A DNA stretch of 64,000 nt from Bradyrhizobium sp. CCBAU 53421 (GTDB taxonomy: Bacteria; Pseudomonadota; Alphaproteobacteria; Rhizobiales; Xanthobacteraceae). The stretch lies in contig NZ_CP030047.1 in the NCBI RefSeq assembly GCF_015291625.1, positions 7,564,001-7,628,000 on the forward strand, given 5' to 3'. The notes under the pieces were generated by a model. That model was not told the DNA's origin. It did not search any database and saw only the letters and a program-made list of their open reading frames with translations. The position numbers were made by a program, and so were the translations under genes. Shown one piece after another: positions 63,196 through 64,000 of the stretch. Within the stretch, counting starts at the first letter, position 1. Every line of letters begins with the position of its first letter.

Positions 63196-64000
63196 CTCTT
63201 TAGAATTTGGGCGGAGGGTCACTGACGAACCTGAAATCGGATACCAAATAAGATAGGATGCTAGAAACAATCTTGCGCAGGGTTTTGGCAAAGTCCTGAA
63301 TGTCTGTGCAACTTTTCGGTCTTTACGGCCAGAAGACGCATCACAGAGGGCAATGACAATTAGGAAAGCAACCAAAGCCTGTATTTGGGTCGGCGAAACT
63401 GCATCTTTGGCATTGACGACCTTCGCTGGCAGCCTGTTTTAACGCGCCGGATGTCACGGATTGCATCGTCAATCGCTTTGCGATCAGCCCCTTCCAGCAC
63501 AGCAAAATGCCTATCATGATTCGTTGCAGAGCTCAGGTCGCACTAGCGGCTTGCCGGATCGATTGCATCGGCGTCTGCCGGATCACGAAGCGCCAGCACG
63601 CCTCGCGCTGGCAGTGCACGGCCCGGACGGTTATGTGATGCCCGGCCGGCGTCGCTCGCAGCGTCATCTCCCATGAATAGGGTCCCGGTTCGACCGTGCG
63701 GCGGACGGTCGTCACAGGTCGAGATCGGTTCAGGCCAGGTTAACGCTACGCTTCGCGCCTCGCGGACCGGGCGGTGAGACAACGATACCGGACGGGCCGC
63801 GGTCAGTGCTCTGCGGGCTTTGGTCCCGCGATAACGGGCGCGCCTCCGACCAAAACAGGTCCCTGTGATTTTGAGCGGCCGATTGACCTTTTGACCGGAG
63901 TTGAAAGCGCGTTCGCCGGGGTAGGAGCAGAAGAGGCGGGCATCGCATCCTGCAAGGAGGCAATTTGTGAAGTTAGCGCGGTGAGCTGATCCAAAATCGC
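63196..64000. other. window end, fragments only
   Basis: The minus strand carries HFAVLEGADRKAIDDAIRDI near 63430-63520 (tail of an unknown protein), a 60-codon frame at 63533-63715, and a Ser/Ala/Pro-rich frame (MDQLTALTSQIASLQDAMPA, 63803-63994) that may be part of a gene extending beyond the window. None is identifiable. Confidence 0.3.

Overview
The window looks like accessory DNA of a Bradyrhizobium-type symbiosis island. Five tts-box-like promoters (TtsI binding sites, core GTCAGCTT-TCGAAAGCT) are visible. Four lie upstream of genes that look like type III secreted effectors and one precedes an orphan effector N-terminus. The region also carries IS66 elements, fragments of other insertion sequences, several small conserved rhizobial proteins, many addiction/defence genes and an unusually high number of broken genes. 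I cannot name the species.

Layout. 0-5.5 kb: a HigA remnant, an IS66 element inserted into a DNA ligase D remnant, and a minus-strand effector with an R-S-E ADP-ribosyltransferase signature. 6-11.5 kb: a small RTX protein, a tts-box-driven GH12 endoglucanase and a coiled-coil protein of unknown function. 11.5-14.6 kb: a complete IS66 element with a pRiA4b ORF-3 passenger and a perfect 8-bp target duplication. 15-24 kb: a graveyard of addiction and defence genes (recombinase and HigA remnants, Fic, HipBA, an AbiE pair, a DUF262/DUF1524 remnant), interrupted by an orphan copy of the GH12 promoter and N-terminus. 24-26.7 kb: an 822-residue leucine-rich-repeat NEL ubiquitin ligase effector (IpaH/NopM type). 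27-29 kb: a second AbiE pair. In both AbiE pairs the antitoxin is intact and the toxin is frameshifted.

30.5-41 kb: a cold-shock gene with a premature stop, an acyltransferase-3 with a lectin-like tail, then a cluster made of a 22-codon threonine-rich peptide gene, a strong hairpin, a large TPR protein, an MFS transporter and a DUF3088 protein, followed by a LysR regulator and a prolyl oligopeptidase. This cluster is my best candidate for an undescribed system: either a modified-peptide locus or a threonine-sensing attenuator. 41.7-43.7 kb: a tts-box-driven trehalose-6-phosphate synthase with a 69-residue N-terminal extension, probably a secreted effector comparable to Ralstonia RipTPS.

43.8-50.6 kb: a catabolic operon (SDR, split transketolase, TRAP transporter) with a divergent LysR regulator. 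51.5-58.5 kb: GH18 chitinase, two MITE-like palindromes, an MFS exporter with a monooxygenase-like tail, Crp/Fnr and Lrp/AsnC regulators. 59.7-63.2 kb: a LysR remnant and a three-gene minus-strand cassette (small unknown protein, winged-helix protein, nitrilase-fold protein). No tRNA, rRNA, CRISPR array or nod box was recognised by eye.
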